Positions 53,941 to 62,424 are shown, numbered from the stretch's first letter. The stretch is DNA of 64,000 bases from an uncultured Bacteroides sp. (GCF_910586915.1 NZ_CAJULN010000009.1:43284-107283), one strand, 5' to 3'. A program made the numbers and translations. Notes: generated from the sequence alone by a model not told the origin.

Positions 53941-54068
53941 AATTACAAGCTTTTAAATTGAGGTTTAAAGCATTAAACTCTCAACTAATGATAGGCAAAG
54001 GTAAGCATTTATTGCAGAATAACATAAAAAATGCCTATTTTTGTGCATTAATCAGAATTATATCAGGT

Positions 54069-54542
54069 ATGAAGACAACCTTGCTCGTCGTAGGACGCAC
54101 CGTAGAACAACATTATATTACAGCTATCAACGACTATATCCAGCGTACCAAACGCTATATCGCTTTCGACATGGAAGTGATTCCCGAACTGAAAAACACG
54201 AAGAGCCTGCCGATGGAGGTTCAGAAGGAGAAAGAAGGTGAGTTGATTCTGAAGGCTCTCCAGCCGGGCGATGTGGTGGTGCTGCTCGACGAGCACGGGA
54301 AGGAGATGCGTTCCATCGAGTTTGCCGACTACATGAAGCGGAAGATGAATACCGTCAACAAGCGGCTGGTCTTCATTATCGGAGGGCCTTACGGTTTCTC
54401 GGAAAAGGTGTATCAGACTGCGCACGAGAAGATTTCAATGTCGAAGATGACGTTCTCGCACCAGATGATACGGCTGATATTCGTGGAACAGATTTACCGG
54501 GCGATGACGATATTGAACGGAGGGCCGTATCATCACGAATAA
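54069..54542 (+). CDS. rlmH: 23S rRNA (pseudouridine(1915)-N(3))-methyltransferase
   Basis: A 157-residue SPOUT enzyme that methylates pseudouridine 1915 of 23S rRNA in the assembled ribosome. The start MKTTLLVVGRT is typical. The knot region reads VVLLDEHGKEMRS, FIIGGPYGFSEKVY (about residues 100-113) and MSKMTFSHQMIRLIFVEQIYRAMTILNGGPYHHE at the end; all conserved SAM-binding parts are intact. I start at ATG 54069; the longer frame to 53958 lacks family character. It diverges from the DUF4783-nadC pair. Confidence 0.96.
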   Translation: MKTTLLVVGRTVEQHYITAINDYIQRTKRYIAFDMEVIPELKNTKSLPMEVQKEKEGELILKALQPGDVVVLLDEHGKEMRSIEFADYMKRKMNTVNKRLVFIIGGPYGFSEKVYQTAHEKISMSKMTFSHQMIRLIFVEQIYRAMTILNGGPYHHE

Positions 54543-54628
54543 TAGATGCTTATATCCTGTTAAAAGAGCCGGTCCGTTTGGCTAATCTTAAATGGCGGTG
54601 TCAACACCCACCGCCATCTTACAACACA

Positions 54629-55084
54629 TCATTCGCGATTCATCAGCCGATGTTCCGCCATCTGTTCGAACTTTGTTCCCGGACGTCCATAGTTGGCATA
54701 CGGATAGATGGAAATACCGCCACGGGGAGTAAAGATTCCCGTTACTTCGATGTATTTGGGATTCATCAGTCCGATAAGATCCTTCATGATGATATTCACA
54801 CAGTCTTCATGGAAAGCGCCGTGATTGCGGAAACTGAAAAGATACAGTTTCAAGCTCTTGCTTTCCACCATCTTCACATCGGGAATGTAACTGATGCGTA
54901 TCTCCGCGAAGTCGGGCTGCCCGGTGATGGGACACAGACTTGTAAATTCGGGGCAGTTGAAACGTACCCAATAGTCATTCTCAGGATGCTTGTTGTCAAA
55001 GGCTTCCAATACTTCCGGAGCATAGTCTTGCTTATACTCGGTTTTTCTTCCCAATAAGGAAAGCTGGTCTTTCAATTCTGTCAT
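54629..55084 (-). CDS. queF: NADPH-dependent 7-cyano-7-deazaguanine reductase
   Basis: This 151-residue type I QueF reduces preQ0 to preQ1 in queuosine synthesis. The nucleophile Cys is in FTSLCPITGQPDF (about residues 47-59). The family NADPH motif ESKSLKLYLFSFRNHGAFHE follows (about 74-93). The C-terminal TPRGGISIYPYANYGRP is typical. Start ATG 55084 (MTELKDQ); the frame to 55174 extends into the spacer. It lies downstream of queC in the same direction but is split from it by a 267-base spacer with a repeat array. Confidence 0.95.
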   Translation of the reverse strand: MTELKDQLSLLGRKTEYKQDYAPEVLEAFDNKHPENDYWVRFNCPEFTSLCPITGQPDFAEIRISYIPDVKMVESKSLKLYLFSFRNHGAFHEDCVNIIMKDLIGLMNPKYIEVTGIFTPRGGISIYPYANYGRPGTKFEQMAEHRLMNRE

Positions 55085-55177
55085 TTGTTCTTGTTTACTA
55101 CACCCTCTACAGAGATAAAAAACAGATTTCCGCCTGTTATGGTACGGCTCGTACGATAGTTTCAGCCATCTCATATA

Positions 55178-55309
55178 ATGGAAACAGGAGTTTCATGCAA
55201 TAGAAACTATAGTTTCAACCCATAGAAACTAAAGTTTCATGCAATGGAAACTGTAGTTTCAAGGCGTTGGAAACTTCAGTTCATACAAAGGAACCCACCG
55301 TTTCATGCA
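55178..55309. repeat. Tandem array of six 22-bp palindromic units between queC and queF
   Basis: Units begin at 55178, 55200, 55222, 55244, 55266 and 55288. Units 1-4 are built on GAAACT-two bases-AGTTTC, an inverted repeat; units 5-6 are degenerate but keep the exact 22-bp step. A half-degenerate seventh follows. There are no unique spacers and no coding pattern. The array occupies the queC-queF spacer. Confidence 0.88.
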
Positions 55310-55351
55310 ATGATGAAACCGGAATGATGCTTTATCTCTATATAAAAGGTA

Positions 55352-56011
55352 TTATTGATTCTTACTTTTCAAATACTTTTCCAATCCTTCCCGTCGCAAC
55401 GTACAGGCAGGACAATGCCCGCAACCATCTCCGCGGACCCCGTTATAGCACGTCAACGTTTCGTTGCGAATGAGCTCCAGCACCCCTAATTCGTCTGCCA
55501 GCGCCCATGTCTCTGCTTTGTCAATCCACATCAGAGGGGTATGAATCACGAACTGTTCGTCCATAGCGAGGTTGAGTGTGACGTTGAGAGACTTGATGAA
55601 TGCATCGCGGCAATCGGGATAACCGCTGAAATCGGTTTGTGAAACTCCCGTTATCAGATGGTTGATACCCCGTTCGCGGGCATACACAGCTGCAATACTC
55701 AGGAAAAACAGATTGCGTCCGGGGACGAATGTGTTGGGCGCACTGTCTGCCGGCTTCTCCCGGTCCATCACTATGGTCGTATTGGTCAGCGAGTTTCGTC
55801 CCAACTGTCCGACGAAGGAGACATCCATCACCTCAAATTCCACTTCCGCCTTACGGGCTATGTCGCGTGCAAGCTCCACTTCTTGCTGGTGTTTCTGACC
55901 ATACAGGAAACTCAAGGCATATACTTTCCTGAAGTTGCGCTTTGCCCAAAACAGGCAGGTGGTAGAGTCCTGTCCGCCACTGAACACAACCAATGCTGCT
56001 TCTCTGTTCAT
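55352..56011 (-). CDS. queC: 7-cyano-7-deazaguanine synthase
   Basis: This 219-residue enzyme makes preQ0 from 7-carboxy-7-deazaguanine, ammonia and ATP. The PP-loop SGGQDSTTC is at residues 10-18. The zinc site CxnCGHCPAC (about residues 190-203) is complete. I start at ATG 56011 (MNREAAL); the upstream frame overlaps yhhQ. Its start codon lies just after the yhhQ stop (56013), so the two are coupled. Confidence 0.96.
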   Translation of the reverse strand: MNREAALVVFSGGQDSTTCLFWAKRNFRKVYALSFLYGQKHQQEVELARDIARKAEVEFEVMDVSFVGQLGRNSLTNTTIVMDREKPADSAPNTFVPGRNLFFLSIAAVYARERGINHLITGVSQTDFSGYPDCRDAFIKSLNVTLNLAMDEQFVIHTPLMWIDKAETWALADELGVLELIRNETLTCYNGVRGDGCGHCPACTLRREGLEKYLKSKNQ

Positions 56012-56012
56012 A

Positions 56013-56693
56013 TTAAATATCTTTGATTTTGAGTACGTTGTAGGATATATCCGTGTCGTAGACATCGCTGCCGTCTATTTTCTTAATTGCCTTTACCACA
56101 CGGATGGTCACGGGAAGAATCACCACCTCGTACATGGATTTCAGTATGATTTGCATTCCCATCATAACGAGCAGTTCCCTCCAGGCAATCATCCCGCCAA
56201 AAGCTACGGGAAAGAAGATAAACGAATCGGCAGTCTCTCCTACGACAGTCGACCAGATGGCACGGACGGAAAAGTTGCGCCCGCCACTGGCTATCTTCAT
56301 CTTACTCATCACGTATGCATTGAGAAACGAACCTGTTAGGAAAGCCATCAGACTGGCGGCCACGATGCGGGGCGCCATACCGAATACAAAATTGAAGTGT
56401 TCTTCGCCTTCCCAGAAAGGGGCAGCCGGAATGGCTACGGCTATCAGCCCGAGAGCCACTACGAAGAAGTTCATCACAAAACCGCTCCAGATAATCAGGC
56501 GCGCTTTCTTGAATCCCCAAACTTCGGCAATGCAGTCATTGATTATATAAGAAATAGGAAAGACCAATAATCCGGCAGTCACCGTGAGGCTGCCTATCTG
56601 GATTACTTTCGTTTCAAGAAGATTGGCTGCAATGAGGCATACATTAAAAAGAATACCAAGCAGCATAAAAGGTACGGATACTTTTTCTTTCAT
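56013..56693 (-). CDS. yhhQ: Queuosine precursor transporter (YhhQ/VUT family)
   Basis: A 226-residue membrane protein with about six helices. Family motifs are SYIINDCIAEVWGFKKAR (about residues 49-66) and SKMKIASGGRNFSVRAIWSTVVGETADSFIFFP (about 130-162). YhhQ proteins import queuosine precursors such as preQ0/preQ1 or queuine. It is the first gene of the leftward queuosine operon. A preQ1-like sequence lies directly upstream. Confidence 0.9.
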   Translation of the reverse strand: MKEKVSVPFMLLGILFNVCLIAANLLETKVIQIGSLTVTAGLLVFPISYIINDCIAEVWGFKKARLIIWSGFVMNFFVVALGLIAVAIPAAPFWEGEEHFNFVFGMAPRIVAASLMAFLTGSFLNAYVMSKMKIASGGRNFSVRAIWSTVVGETADSFIFFPVAFGGMIAWRELLVMMGMQIILKSMYEVVILPVTIRVVKAIKKIDGSDVYDTDISYNVLKIKDI

Positions 56694-56694
56694 A

Positions 56695-56732
56695 ATTCCT
56701 GTTTTTTACGTGGTGTCCTAGAATACACGACC
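56695..56732 (-). promoter_or_regulatory. Possible preQ1-I riboswitch
   Basis: On the minus strand CGTG (56729-56726) and CACG (56712-56709) form a short stem. The loop between them has UUCUAGGACACC, and UAAAAAAC follows at once. Order, loop and A-rich tail resemble the class I preQ1 aptamer, which has UUCUAG, ACACC and AAAAAAC. The tail runs into AGGAAUU before the yhhQ ATG, fitting translational control. The stem is only 4 bp and the pseudoknot partner is not clear. Confidence 0.5.
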
Positions 56733-56775
56733 GCTATTCGCGGCATCGAATGTCTTTTTTTATTCTTTTCGGGTG

Positions 56776-56783
56776 CAAAGGTA
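56776..56783 (-). promoter_or_regulatory. -7 box of the queuosine operon
   Basis: Minus-strand TACCTTTG fits TAnnTTTG. Transcription would start near 56768 and produce a leader of about 75 bases carrying the possible preQ1 aptamer. Confidence 0.6.
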
Positions 56784-56908
56784 TAGGAAAAACCAGGATA
56801 AACCAATAATTGAATGAATAAAAAAGAATGAAAATTCTCTCTAATTGCGAAATCCTTTTCATGCGGCGGCGTGTTGTATGTCCATGTTTAACTAATAAAG
56901 ACCAAATC

Positions 56909-57193
56909 ATGGAACATCAATTTAAAAAAGACGTAAAAGAAGCAGCCATGCAGGCAAAAGAAAATGTCCGGCTGGCCAAACAGAGGGCTGAAGAAGCTAT
57001 GGAAAGAGGTGCCGAAGCAAGTGCGCATTCGGGCGAAAGCCTGAAAAAGAAGGTGGAACACGCCGCACACGTTGCCCAGGAAAAAGCAACGGAAGCAACC
57101 AACGCCGTGAAAGAGAAAGCCGCCGAAGCACTTCACGCCGCACAGGAGACTGCCCAAAAGGCTAAACACAGGGTGGAAGAGCTGTTGGACTGA
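56909..57193 (+). CDS. Small coiled-coil, LEA-like protein
   Basis: A 94-residue, all-helical, highly charged protein. Repeats of about 11 residues rich in Ala, Glu and Lys run throughout (KEAAMQAKENVRLAKQ, KATEATNAVKEKAAEALHA). This resembles late-embryogenesis-abundant or YtxH-like proteins, but no specific family is recognised. I start at ATG 56909 (MEHQFKKD). No membrane helix or signal is seen, so it is probably cytosolic; stress protection is a guess. Confidence 0.75.
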   Translation: MEHQFKKDVKEAAMQAKENVRLAKQRAEEAMERGAEASAHSGESLKKKVEHAAHVAQEKATEATNAVKEKAAEALHAAQETAQKAKHRVEELLD

Positions 57194-57225
57194 CAATGGA
57201 AACGGGCGGTAGGCCGTAACTGATT

Positions 57226-57323
57226 CTCACTGCCAGTTGACACGGATTTTCACAGATTCATTGTTTGGATACTCAATCGTCGCATTCAATAATCTGTGAA
57301 AACCGGTGTCAACCGGCAGTGAG
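57226..57323. terminator. Long 33-bp hairpin between convergent genes
   Basis: Arms 57226-57258 and 57291-57323 pair with about three mismatches. The inner part carries TTTTCACAGATT. It is related to the hairpin at 52625-52701. It lies between convergent genes and may act as a bidirectional terminator. Confidence 0.7.
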
Positions 57324-57345
57324 TTTTAACGCATCGCCCCCGCTC

Positions 57346-57849
57346 TCAGGAGAAATCTTTCAATTCTTCCTTCAGCCGCTTGCGGATAAAGAACAAACGG
57401 CTCTTCACCGTCCCCATAGGCAATCCTAACTTCTCGGCAATTTCTCTATATTTAAACCCGGCAACGAACATCTGAAAGGGTACTTTCATGTCGTCGGGAA
57501 TGGAATGCAGGATGCGGTAGAGTTGCTTCATATCATAGGCAAACTCAAACTTGACGCCATCTTCGTCCTCAATCATGTATTGTTGAGCGGCGGGATAGGT
57601 ATCGTCTATGAGATTCATTTCGCGAATGGTACGGCGGTAGTTGTTCACGAAAATATTGCGCATGAGGGTGTACATCCATCCTTTCAGATTTTTGGTATAG
57701 GTAAACTTCTCATGATTATCCAGTGCGTGCAATACACAATCCTGCACCAAATCGTTGGCGGAATCCCGGTTTGCCGTCAGTTTAAATGCAAAACGGTGCA
57801 AATCCGGTTGTATATCTAATATTCCTTGAGTAAATTCTGCTTTTCCCAT
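57346..57849 (-). CDS. ECF RNA polymerase sigma factor
   Basis: A 167-residue ECF sigma factor. Region 2 lies at about residues 10-75 (LHRFAFKLTANRDSANDLVQDCVLHALDNHEKF and LKGWMYTLMRNIFVNNYRR). Region 4 lies at about 112-163 (MFVAGFKYREIAEKLGLPMGTVKSRLFFIRKRL). No anti-sigma gene sits beside it. The near-consensus box GATCTTTG lies upstream on the minus strand. Its regulon is unknown. Confidence 0.93.
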   Translation of the reverse strand: MGKAEFTQGILDIQPDLHRFAFKLTANRDSANDLVQDCVLHALDNHEKFTYTKNLKGWMYTLMRNIFVNNYRRTIREMNLIDDTYPAAQQYMIEDEDGVKFEFAYDMKQLYRILHSIPDDMKVPFQMFVAGFKYREIAEKLGLPMGTVKSRLFFIRKRLKEELKDFS

Positions 57850-58042
57850 CGGCGTATTTCTTTTATCTGATTAGTACGGTACAAAGATCCGCTCTTTTAG
57901 AACGAATATAAATAGCAATTCTTCCGGTTAGTTTGGCTATTTTTCCTTTGGGCTTCCCAATCGTCTCTTTTTGGGGTGCTCTTCCTGTGGTTCTGCCTGC
58001 CCGTAGCCGATATGCTCTACACATCAATGGGGGTAAAAGTTT

Positions 58043-58078
58043 GAAGCCGCCTCCAAACTGCTGTTTGAAGACGGCTTC
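58043..58078 (-). terminator. Terminator of the FadL-type porin gene
   Basis: Stem 58043-58058 with 58063-58078 has 16 bp with one wobble and a 4-base loop. On the minus strand it is followed by AAACTTTTA. Confidence 0.8.
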
Positions 58079-58119
58079 TGCTATAAAATTTATAAAGGAC
58101 TATGTGCAATTAGAATCTA

Positions 58120-59553
58120 TTAGAACTTATAATTCAAGCTCACACCAAACACCTTATTGGTACGGCTATAAACGTCTTTATCCATCAAAGCCATCGGTTC
58201 ATCCAACTGACGTGGATTTGTTTTCGTATAATCACTATATTTAGTCCAAAAATAGGCTACATCCAAACTCAATGCTTGGTTAAAATTAATACGACCACCC
58301 AAACCTATCGAATAAGAATCGCAAGAAAAGCTTGTATCTGTTTGGAAAGCGTCACTTAAACCATAATCAGTTTTCTGATAACCACCACTCACGGTAAACA
58401 GTTTATTAATATCCCACTCTACACCGGCTAAATATTCATGTGTACCATGTTTCAATGTTTTCTGTTTACCTTCGGCCATACCTGCATTCTTATCATCAAA
58501 GAAGTGATATTCGAATGAAGCCCGGAGAGAAGGTAAAAACTCATAACCTGCTGCAACCGAAAGCATAGAAGGGATATCATTAGGCGTATTCACACCATTT
58601 TTATAGGGTAACATAAATTCCATAGCTGCATCTGGAGCAGTCAACTCATGAGTGTCATTTTCAATATTCATATTAGCTTTGAACTCGTATTTGGCTGCCA
58701 AATTCAACTTACCGAATTTAGCGTCTACACCAATAATCGGTGTCAGCCCCCACCCTGTCTGGTCACAATCCAACTCTAATTTTGTATCGTTCAATTTCTG
58801 AAGCATAGGTCCTGATTGTTGTTGTGCCAACTGCTGCGCCTGTTCCAAAGTCAAATCAGGACGAGCATTCATTATTTGTTGCACAATAGCAGCACCAATC
58901 TGTTGAGCCACACCATCTTTCAAAGCTATATTCAAATAACCTTTATAACCACCTGTAAAGTAATTCATGCGAGCACCGGCAAAAACCGAGAAGTGTTCAT
59001 TAATCTTATAACTGGCTCCTAACTGAAAACCATAGATGTACTGACGACCTTCCATCGCCGAATTAATATTGTACATATTAGGCTTCAACATATCACTCTC
59101 TTTGTTTACTAAACCAATAGCAGCCGCATCAAACATTGGCAACCCACTGTTGAAAGAAGCTTTTCCGCCACCACCCACTATAGCGAAACTACCAGAAAAA
59201 GCCCAGTCACCTTTCTTATAAACAGCGTGTAGGGAAGGAATAACAGGAGCCGATGCTTTTCCCTCATAATTACGCACGGAAGTCTGTCCATCCATAGTCC
59301 ATAAAGGGCTTGTTGCAGCAATATTACGTGTCTGATACGCACTTTGGATAGTTAATGATACTTGTAAACCGTCTTTGGGAAGAAAAGCTAATCCGGCAGG
59401 ATTACTATATACTCCATCAATATCAATGGAAGCGCCACGGGCTATCATACGCAGAAAGGCAGCATTCTGATTCGTATTTGTCAGATAATCTCCGGCAAAA
59501 GTTGGAATTGAAACGATTAACATTACAAGTCCAATCAAGAAATTTTTTCTCAT
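58120..59553 (-). CDS. OmpP1/FadL-family outer-membrane porin
   Basis: A 477-residue outer-membrane protein with signal peptide (LIGLVMLIVSIPTFAG) followed by NQNAAFLRMIARGASIDIDGVYSNPAGLAFLP, the NPA motif and N-terminal plug region of FadL-type transporters. A beta-barrel follows and ends in Phe (GVSLNYKF). A Gln-rich insert (about residues 225-255) is unusual. Family members move hydrophobic compounds such as long-chain fatty acids or aromatics across the outer membrane. It is monocistronic. Confidence 0.9.
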   Translation of the reverse strand: MRKNFLIGLVMLIVSIPTFAGDYLTNTNQNAAFLRMIARGASIDIDGVYSNPAGLAFLPKDGLQVSLTIQSAYQTRNIAATSPLWTMDGQTSVRNYEGKASAPVIPSLHAVYKKGDWAFSGSFAIVGGGGKASFNSGLPMFDAAAIGLVNKESDMLKPNMYNINSAMEGRQYIYGFQLGASYKINEHFSVFAGARMNYFTGGYKGYLNIALKDGVAQQIGAAIVQQIMNARPDLTLEQAQQLAQQQSGPMLQKLNDTKLELDCDQTGWGLTPIIGVDAKFGKLNLAAKYEFKANMNIENDTHELTAPDAAMEFMLPYKNGVNTPNDIPSMLSVAAGYEFLPSLRASFEYHFFDDKNAGMAEGKQKTLKHGTHEYLAGVEWDINKLFTVSGGYQKTDYGLSDAFQTDTSFSCDSYSIGLGGRINFNQALSLDVAYFWTKYSDYTKTNPRQLDEPMALMDKDVYSRTNKVFGVSLNYKF

Positions 59554-59581
59554 CTAAATCTTTTTTAAATTATTTCGGGCG

Positions 59582-59589
59582 CAAAGATA
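59582..59589 (-). promoter_or_regulatory. -7 box of the FadL-type porin gene
   Basis: Minus-strand TATCTTTG fits the -7 consensus and is 28 bases before the ATG. Confidence 0.6.
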
Positions 59590-59835
59590 CAACATTACTG
59601 CACAACAGAGATACAAATGTGCATTTATTTTCATCCATCCGCCCATTTTAATTGAGAAAACAAACTGTTTCTAATGAAACAATCTACAAAAGACTCACAT
59701 ATTCTTTTGATAAAAGCACCTATTTATAATAAAGGTTTGACTGGGAAATCAGCCTCCCTCCTCCCTAATTTCGACGTTTTTTCTTGGCAGCTCCAATCAG
59801 AATATGTAATATTGCAGCTATAAAACATTCAGCTT

Positions 59836-60567
59836 ATGATACTGGATTATATCTACCATAGCGGCTTCGCCCTTAAAACAGAGGATGTGACCGTCATTAT
59901 TGATTTCTACAAAGATTCTTCCGAAGCGGAACATAACCGGGGAATCGTACATGATCATCTTCTGCAAAGACCGGGCAAATTGTACGTATTGGCTACCCAC
60001 TTCCATCCCGACCATTTCAACCGCGAGATTCTGACGTGGAAAAAGCAACGTCCCGACATTCGATATGTTTTCTCCAAAGATATTCTGAAATCGCACCGTG
60101 CCACAGCCGAAGATGCTTTCTATATTAAGAAAGGAGAGACATACGAGGATGATGCTATCCGCATCGACGCGTTCGGTTCGACGGATGTCGGCAGTTCATT
60201 CCTGATTCATCTGCAAGACCGCCGTATCTTCCACGCCGGCGACCTGAACAACTGGCACTGGAGCGAAGAGTCTACCGAAGCAGAAATACGAAAAGCCAAC
60301 GGAGACTTCCTCGCAGAAGTTAAATATCTGAAAGAAAAAGCACCCGACATTGATTTGACACTGTTTCCGGTAGACCGGAGGATGGGAAAAGATTATATGA
60401 AAGGGGCAAAACAGTTCATCGAACAAATAAAAACCACTATATTTGTGCCCATGCACTTCAGCGAAGATTACGAAGGCGGCAACGCTTTTCAACGTTTTGC
60501 AGAAGATGCAGGATGCCGCTTTATCAGCATCACCCGCCGGGGCGAAAGTTTTGAAATTACCAAATAA
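59836..60567 (+). CDS. MBL-fold metallo-hydrolase
   Basis: A 243-residue beta-lactamase-fold hydrolase. The metal motif THFHPDHF gives HxHxDH at about residues 55-60. A further His lies in HAGDLNNWHW (about 135). The end HFSEDYEGG is typical. It starts MILDYIYHSGFALKTEDV. Substrate unknown. It is 13 bases ahead of the DUF4468 gene. Confidence 0.88.
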   Translation: MILDYIYHSGFALKTEDVTVIIDFYKDSSEAEHNRGIVHDHLLQRPGKLYVLATHFHPDHFNREILTWKKQRPDIRYVFSKDILKSHRATAEDAFYIKKGETYEDDAIRIDAFGSTDVGSSFLIHLQDRRIFHAGDLNNWHWSEESTEAEIRKANGDFLAEVKYLKEKAPDIDLTLFPVDRRMGKDYMKGAKQFIEQIKTTIFVPMHFSEDYEGGNAFQRFAEDAGCRFISITRRGESFEITK

Positions 60568-60580
60568 ACACATTATAATT

Positions 60581-61681
60581 ATGAATAAATTTACAATTCT
60601 GTTTCTTACGTTATTCCTTGCATTGCCGGTGGCAATGAAAGCTAATTCTACAAAAGACAAAAAAGACGATACGAGGTATCTTGCAGGAGCCGTTCCCGAA
60701 GTAGACGGTAAAGTGGTCTTCTCTAAAGAATTCCAGATTCCCGGAATGAGCCAGGCACAAATTTATAATACAATCATGAAGTGGATGGACGAACGGCTTA
60801 AAGAGAACAAAAACCAGGAAAGCCGCATCGTTTTCTCCGACGAAGCCAAAGGTACGATTGCAGGCATCGGAGAAGAATGGATTGTATTCAGCTCAAGCGC
60901 ACTGTCTTTAGACCGTACATTAATCAACTATCAAATTACTACTACCTGCAAACCCGGAAATTGCCTGATAGAAGTTGAAAAGATACGCTTCACCTACCGC
61001 GATACTGAAAAATACAAAGCGGAAGAATGGGTTACCGACAAATATGCGCTCAACAAAGACAAAACCAAACTGATACGCGGATTGGCCAAATGGCGCAGAA
61101 AAACGGTGGATTTCGCAGATGACATATTTATGGATGCTGCCGTAGCCTTCGGAGCGCAGGATACACGTCCGAGAGCAGAGATAAAGAAGAAGGAAGAAGA
61201 GCAAAAAGTTCCGTCAATCGTCGCTGCCGAAGGACCTATCGTGATTGGTGGTTCAGAAGAAAAAGTTCCTGCCGCAACTCTTACTCCTGCCTTTCCTGCC
61301 GGTAAGGCTTCAACAGATATGCCGGGTTACACGGAAGTCAATCTGAAACAGATTCCGGGTGAAGTTTACGCATTAATGGGAAGCGGGAAATTAGTTATCA
61401 GCATCGGCAAGGATGAATTTAATATGACAAACATGACTGCCAATGCCGGTGGTGCATTGGGTTACCAGTCGGGCAAAGCTGTAGCTTATTGTACGCTTTC
61501 ACCCGAACAGCCTTACGACGCGATAGAAAAAGCAGACAGCTACACGCTGAAACTCTACGCCCCGAACCAAACAGTTCCCTCGGCTGTTATCGAATGTAAG
61601 AAACTGGCGTCACAAACTACTCCGCAAGCCGGACAACCCCGTACATATGTCGGAGAGATTGTGAAACTCTTAATGAAATAA
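60581..61681 (+). CDS. DUF4468-domain exported protein
   Basis: A 366-residue exported protein with a signal peptide (FTILFLTLFLALPVAMKAN). A DUF4468-like domain fills about residues 35-180 (GKVVFSKEFQIPGMSQAQIYNTIMKWMDERLKEN, CLIEVEKIRFTYRD). A Glu/Lys linker and a second domain of about 110 residues follow. I start at ATG 60581; the frame before it lies inside the hydrolase gene. The gene is 13 bases after the MBL-fold gene and 17 before the VOC gene. Function unknown. Confidence 0.87.
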   Translation: MNKFTILFLTLFLALPVAMKANSTKDKKDDTRYLAGAVPEVDGKVVFSKEFQIPGMSQAQIYNTIMKWMDERLKENKNQESRIVFSDEAKGTIAGIGEEWIVFSSSALSLDRTLINYQITTTCKPGNCLIEVEKIRFTYRDTEKYKAEEWVTDKYALNKDKTKLIRGLAKWRRKTVDFADDIFMDAAVAFGAQDTRPRAEIKKKEEEQKVPSIVAAEGPIVIGGSEEKVPAATLTPAFPAGKASTDMPGYTEVNLKQIPGEVYALMGSGKLVISIGKDEFNMTNMTANAGGALGYQSGKAVAYCTLSPEQPYDAIEKADSYTLKLYAPNQTVPSAVIECKKLASQTTPQAGQPRTYVGEIVKLLMK

Positions 61682-61698
61682 CAAGAAAGATTGTGACT

Positions 61699-62076
61699 AT
61701 GGAAATAAAAAGTAAATTCGACCATTTTAATATCAACGTAACCAACCTCGAACGAAGCATCGCTTTTTATGAAAAAGCACTTGGTCTGAAAGAGCATCAC
61801 CGGAAAGAAGCCTCCGACGGTTCGTTCACTTTGGTTTATCTGACAGACAACGAGACCGGCTTTCTCTTGGAACTGACATATCTGAAAGATCACACAGTTC
61901 CGTATGAACTGGGCGAGAATGAAAGCCACCTCTGCTTTCGGATAGCTGGTGATTATGATGCAATCAGGGCTTACCACAAAGAAATGGGTTGCGTATGTTT
62001 TGAAAATACCGCAATGGGACTCTATTTCATCAACGACCCGGACGACTATTGGATTGAAATACTTCCACAGAAATAA
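61699..62076 (+). CDS. VOC-family (glyoxalase-like) protein
   Basis: A 125-residue protein with paired beta-alpha-beta-beta-beta modules. Metal-ligand-type positions are seen in FDHFNINVTNLERSIAFYEKALGL, FLLELTYLKDH, SHLCFRIAG and YWIEILPQ. That fits lactoylglutathione lyase-like VOC enzymes, but the true substrate is not known. The ATG at 61699 gives MEIKSKF; a GTG six bases earlier is an alternative. Confidence 0.88.
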   Translation: MEIKSKFDHFNINVTNLERSIAFYEKALGLKEHHRKEASDGSFTLVYLTDNETGFLLELTYLKDHTVPYELGENESHLCFRIAGDYDAIRAYHKEMGCVCFENTAMGLYFINDPDDYWIEILPQK

Positions 62077-62110
62077 CCGAAAGCGTATAAAGTACGTACC
62101 CTAATACAAC

Positions 62111-62152
62111 ATTCCCCCTGCGACACATAGCTGTAACAGGGGGAATATTTTT
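62111..62152. terminator. Bidirectional terminator
   Basis: The stem ATTCCCCCTG (62111-62120) pairs with CAGGGGGAAT (62137-62146) and is followed by ATTTTTTATT. It lies between convergent genes. Confidence 0.9.
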
Positions 62153-62166
62153 TATTATCACAAATA

Positions 62167-62352
62167 TTATTTCTTATGCCGATTTGCTCTTTTTCTGCGA
62201 ATATCGGCTTTCATCTTCGCTGCTCCCGAACCATGCTGCCCACGAATATAGGTTGCCTTCTTCGCTTTCGTTTTTACCTTTTCCTCCTCTTTGGGTTTAT
62301 CTTTCTTGCCTTTAAAGACGATTCCACCCATGATTGCTTCTTCTATACTCAT
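62167..62352 (-). CDS. Small Lys/Arg-rich protein of unknown function
   Basis: A protein of 61 residues from ATG 62352 (MSIEEAIMGGIVFKGKKDK) or 54 from ATG 62331. About a third of its residues are Lys or Arg; the C-terminus reads KADIRRKRANRHKK. The basic tail may bind nucleic acid or the ribosome. A perfect -7 box upstream (62395-62388 on the minus strand) and a terminator after it support a real gene. I do not recognise a named family. Confidence 0.65.
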   Translation of the reverse strand: MSIEEAIMGGIVFKGKKDKPKEEEKVKTKAKKATYIRGQHGSGAAKMKADIRRKRANRHKK

Positions 62353-62387
62353 ACAATATAAATTATTAATATTCACATTTCCAACGG

Positions 62388-62424
62388 CAAAGATAATTCT
62401 TTTCTACGGATTTATTTATCTTTG
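62388..62424. promoter_or_regulatory. Back-to-back divergent -7 boxes
   Basis: TATCTTTG occurs on the minus strand at 62395-62388 (small basic protein) and on the plus strand at 62417-62424 (methyltransferase). The two transcripts diverge from a region of less than 40 bases. Confidence 0.65.

Noticed and set aside
53958..54068. N-terminal extension of rlmH
   Set aside because: The 37 extra residues do not resemble the family, whose normal start MKTTLLVVG is at 54069.
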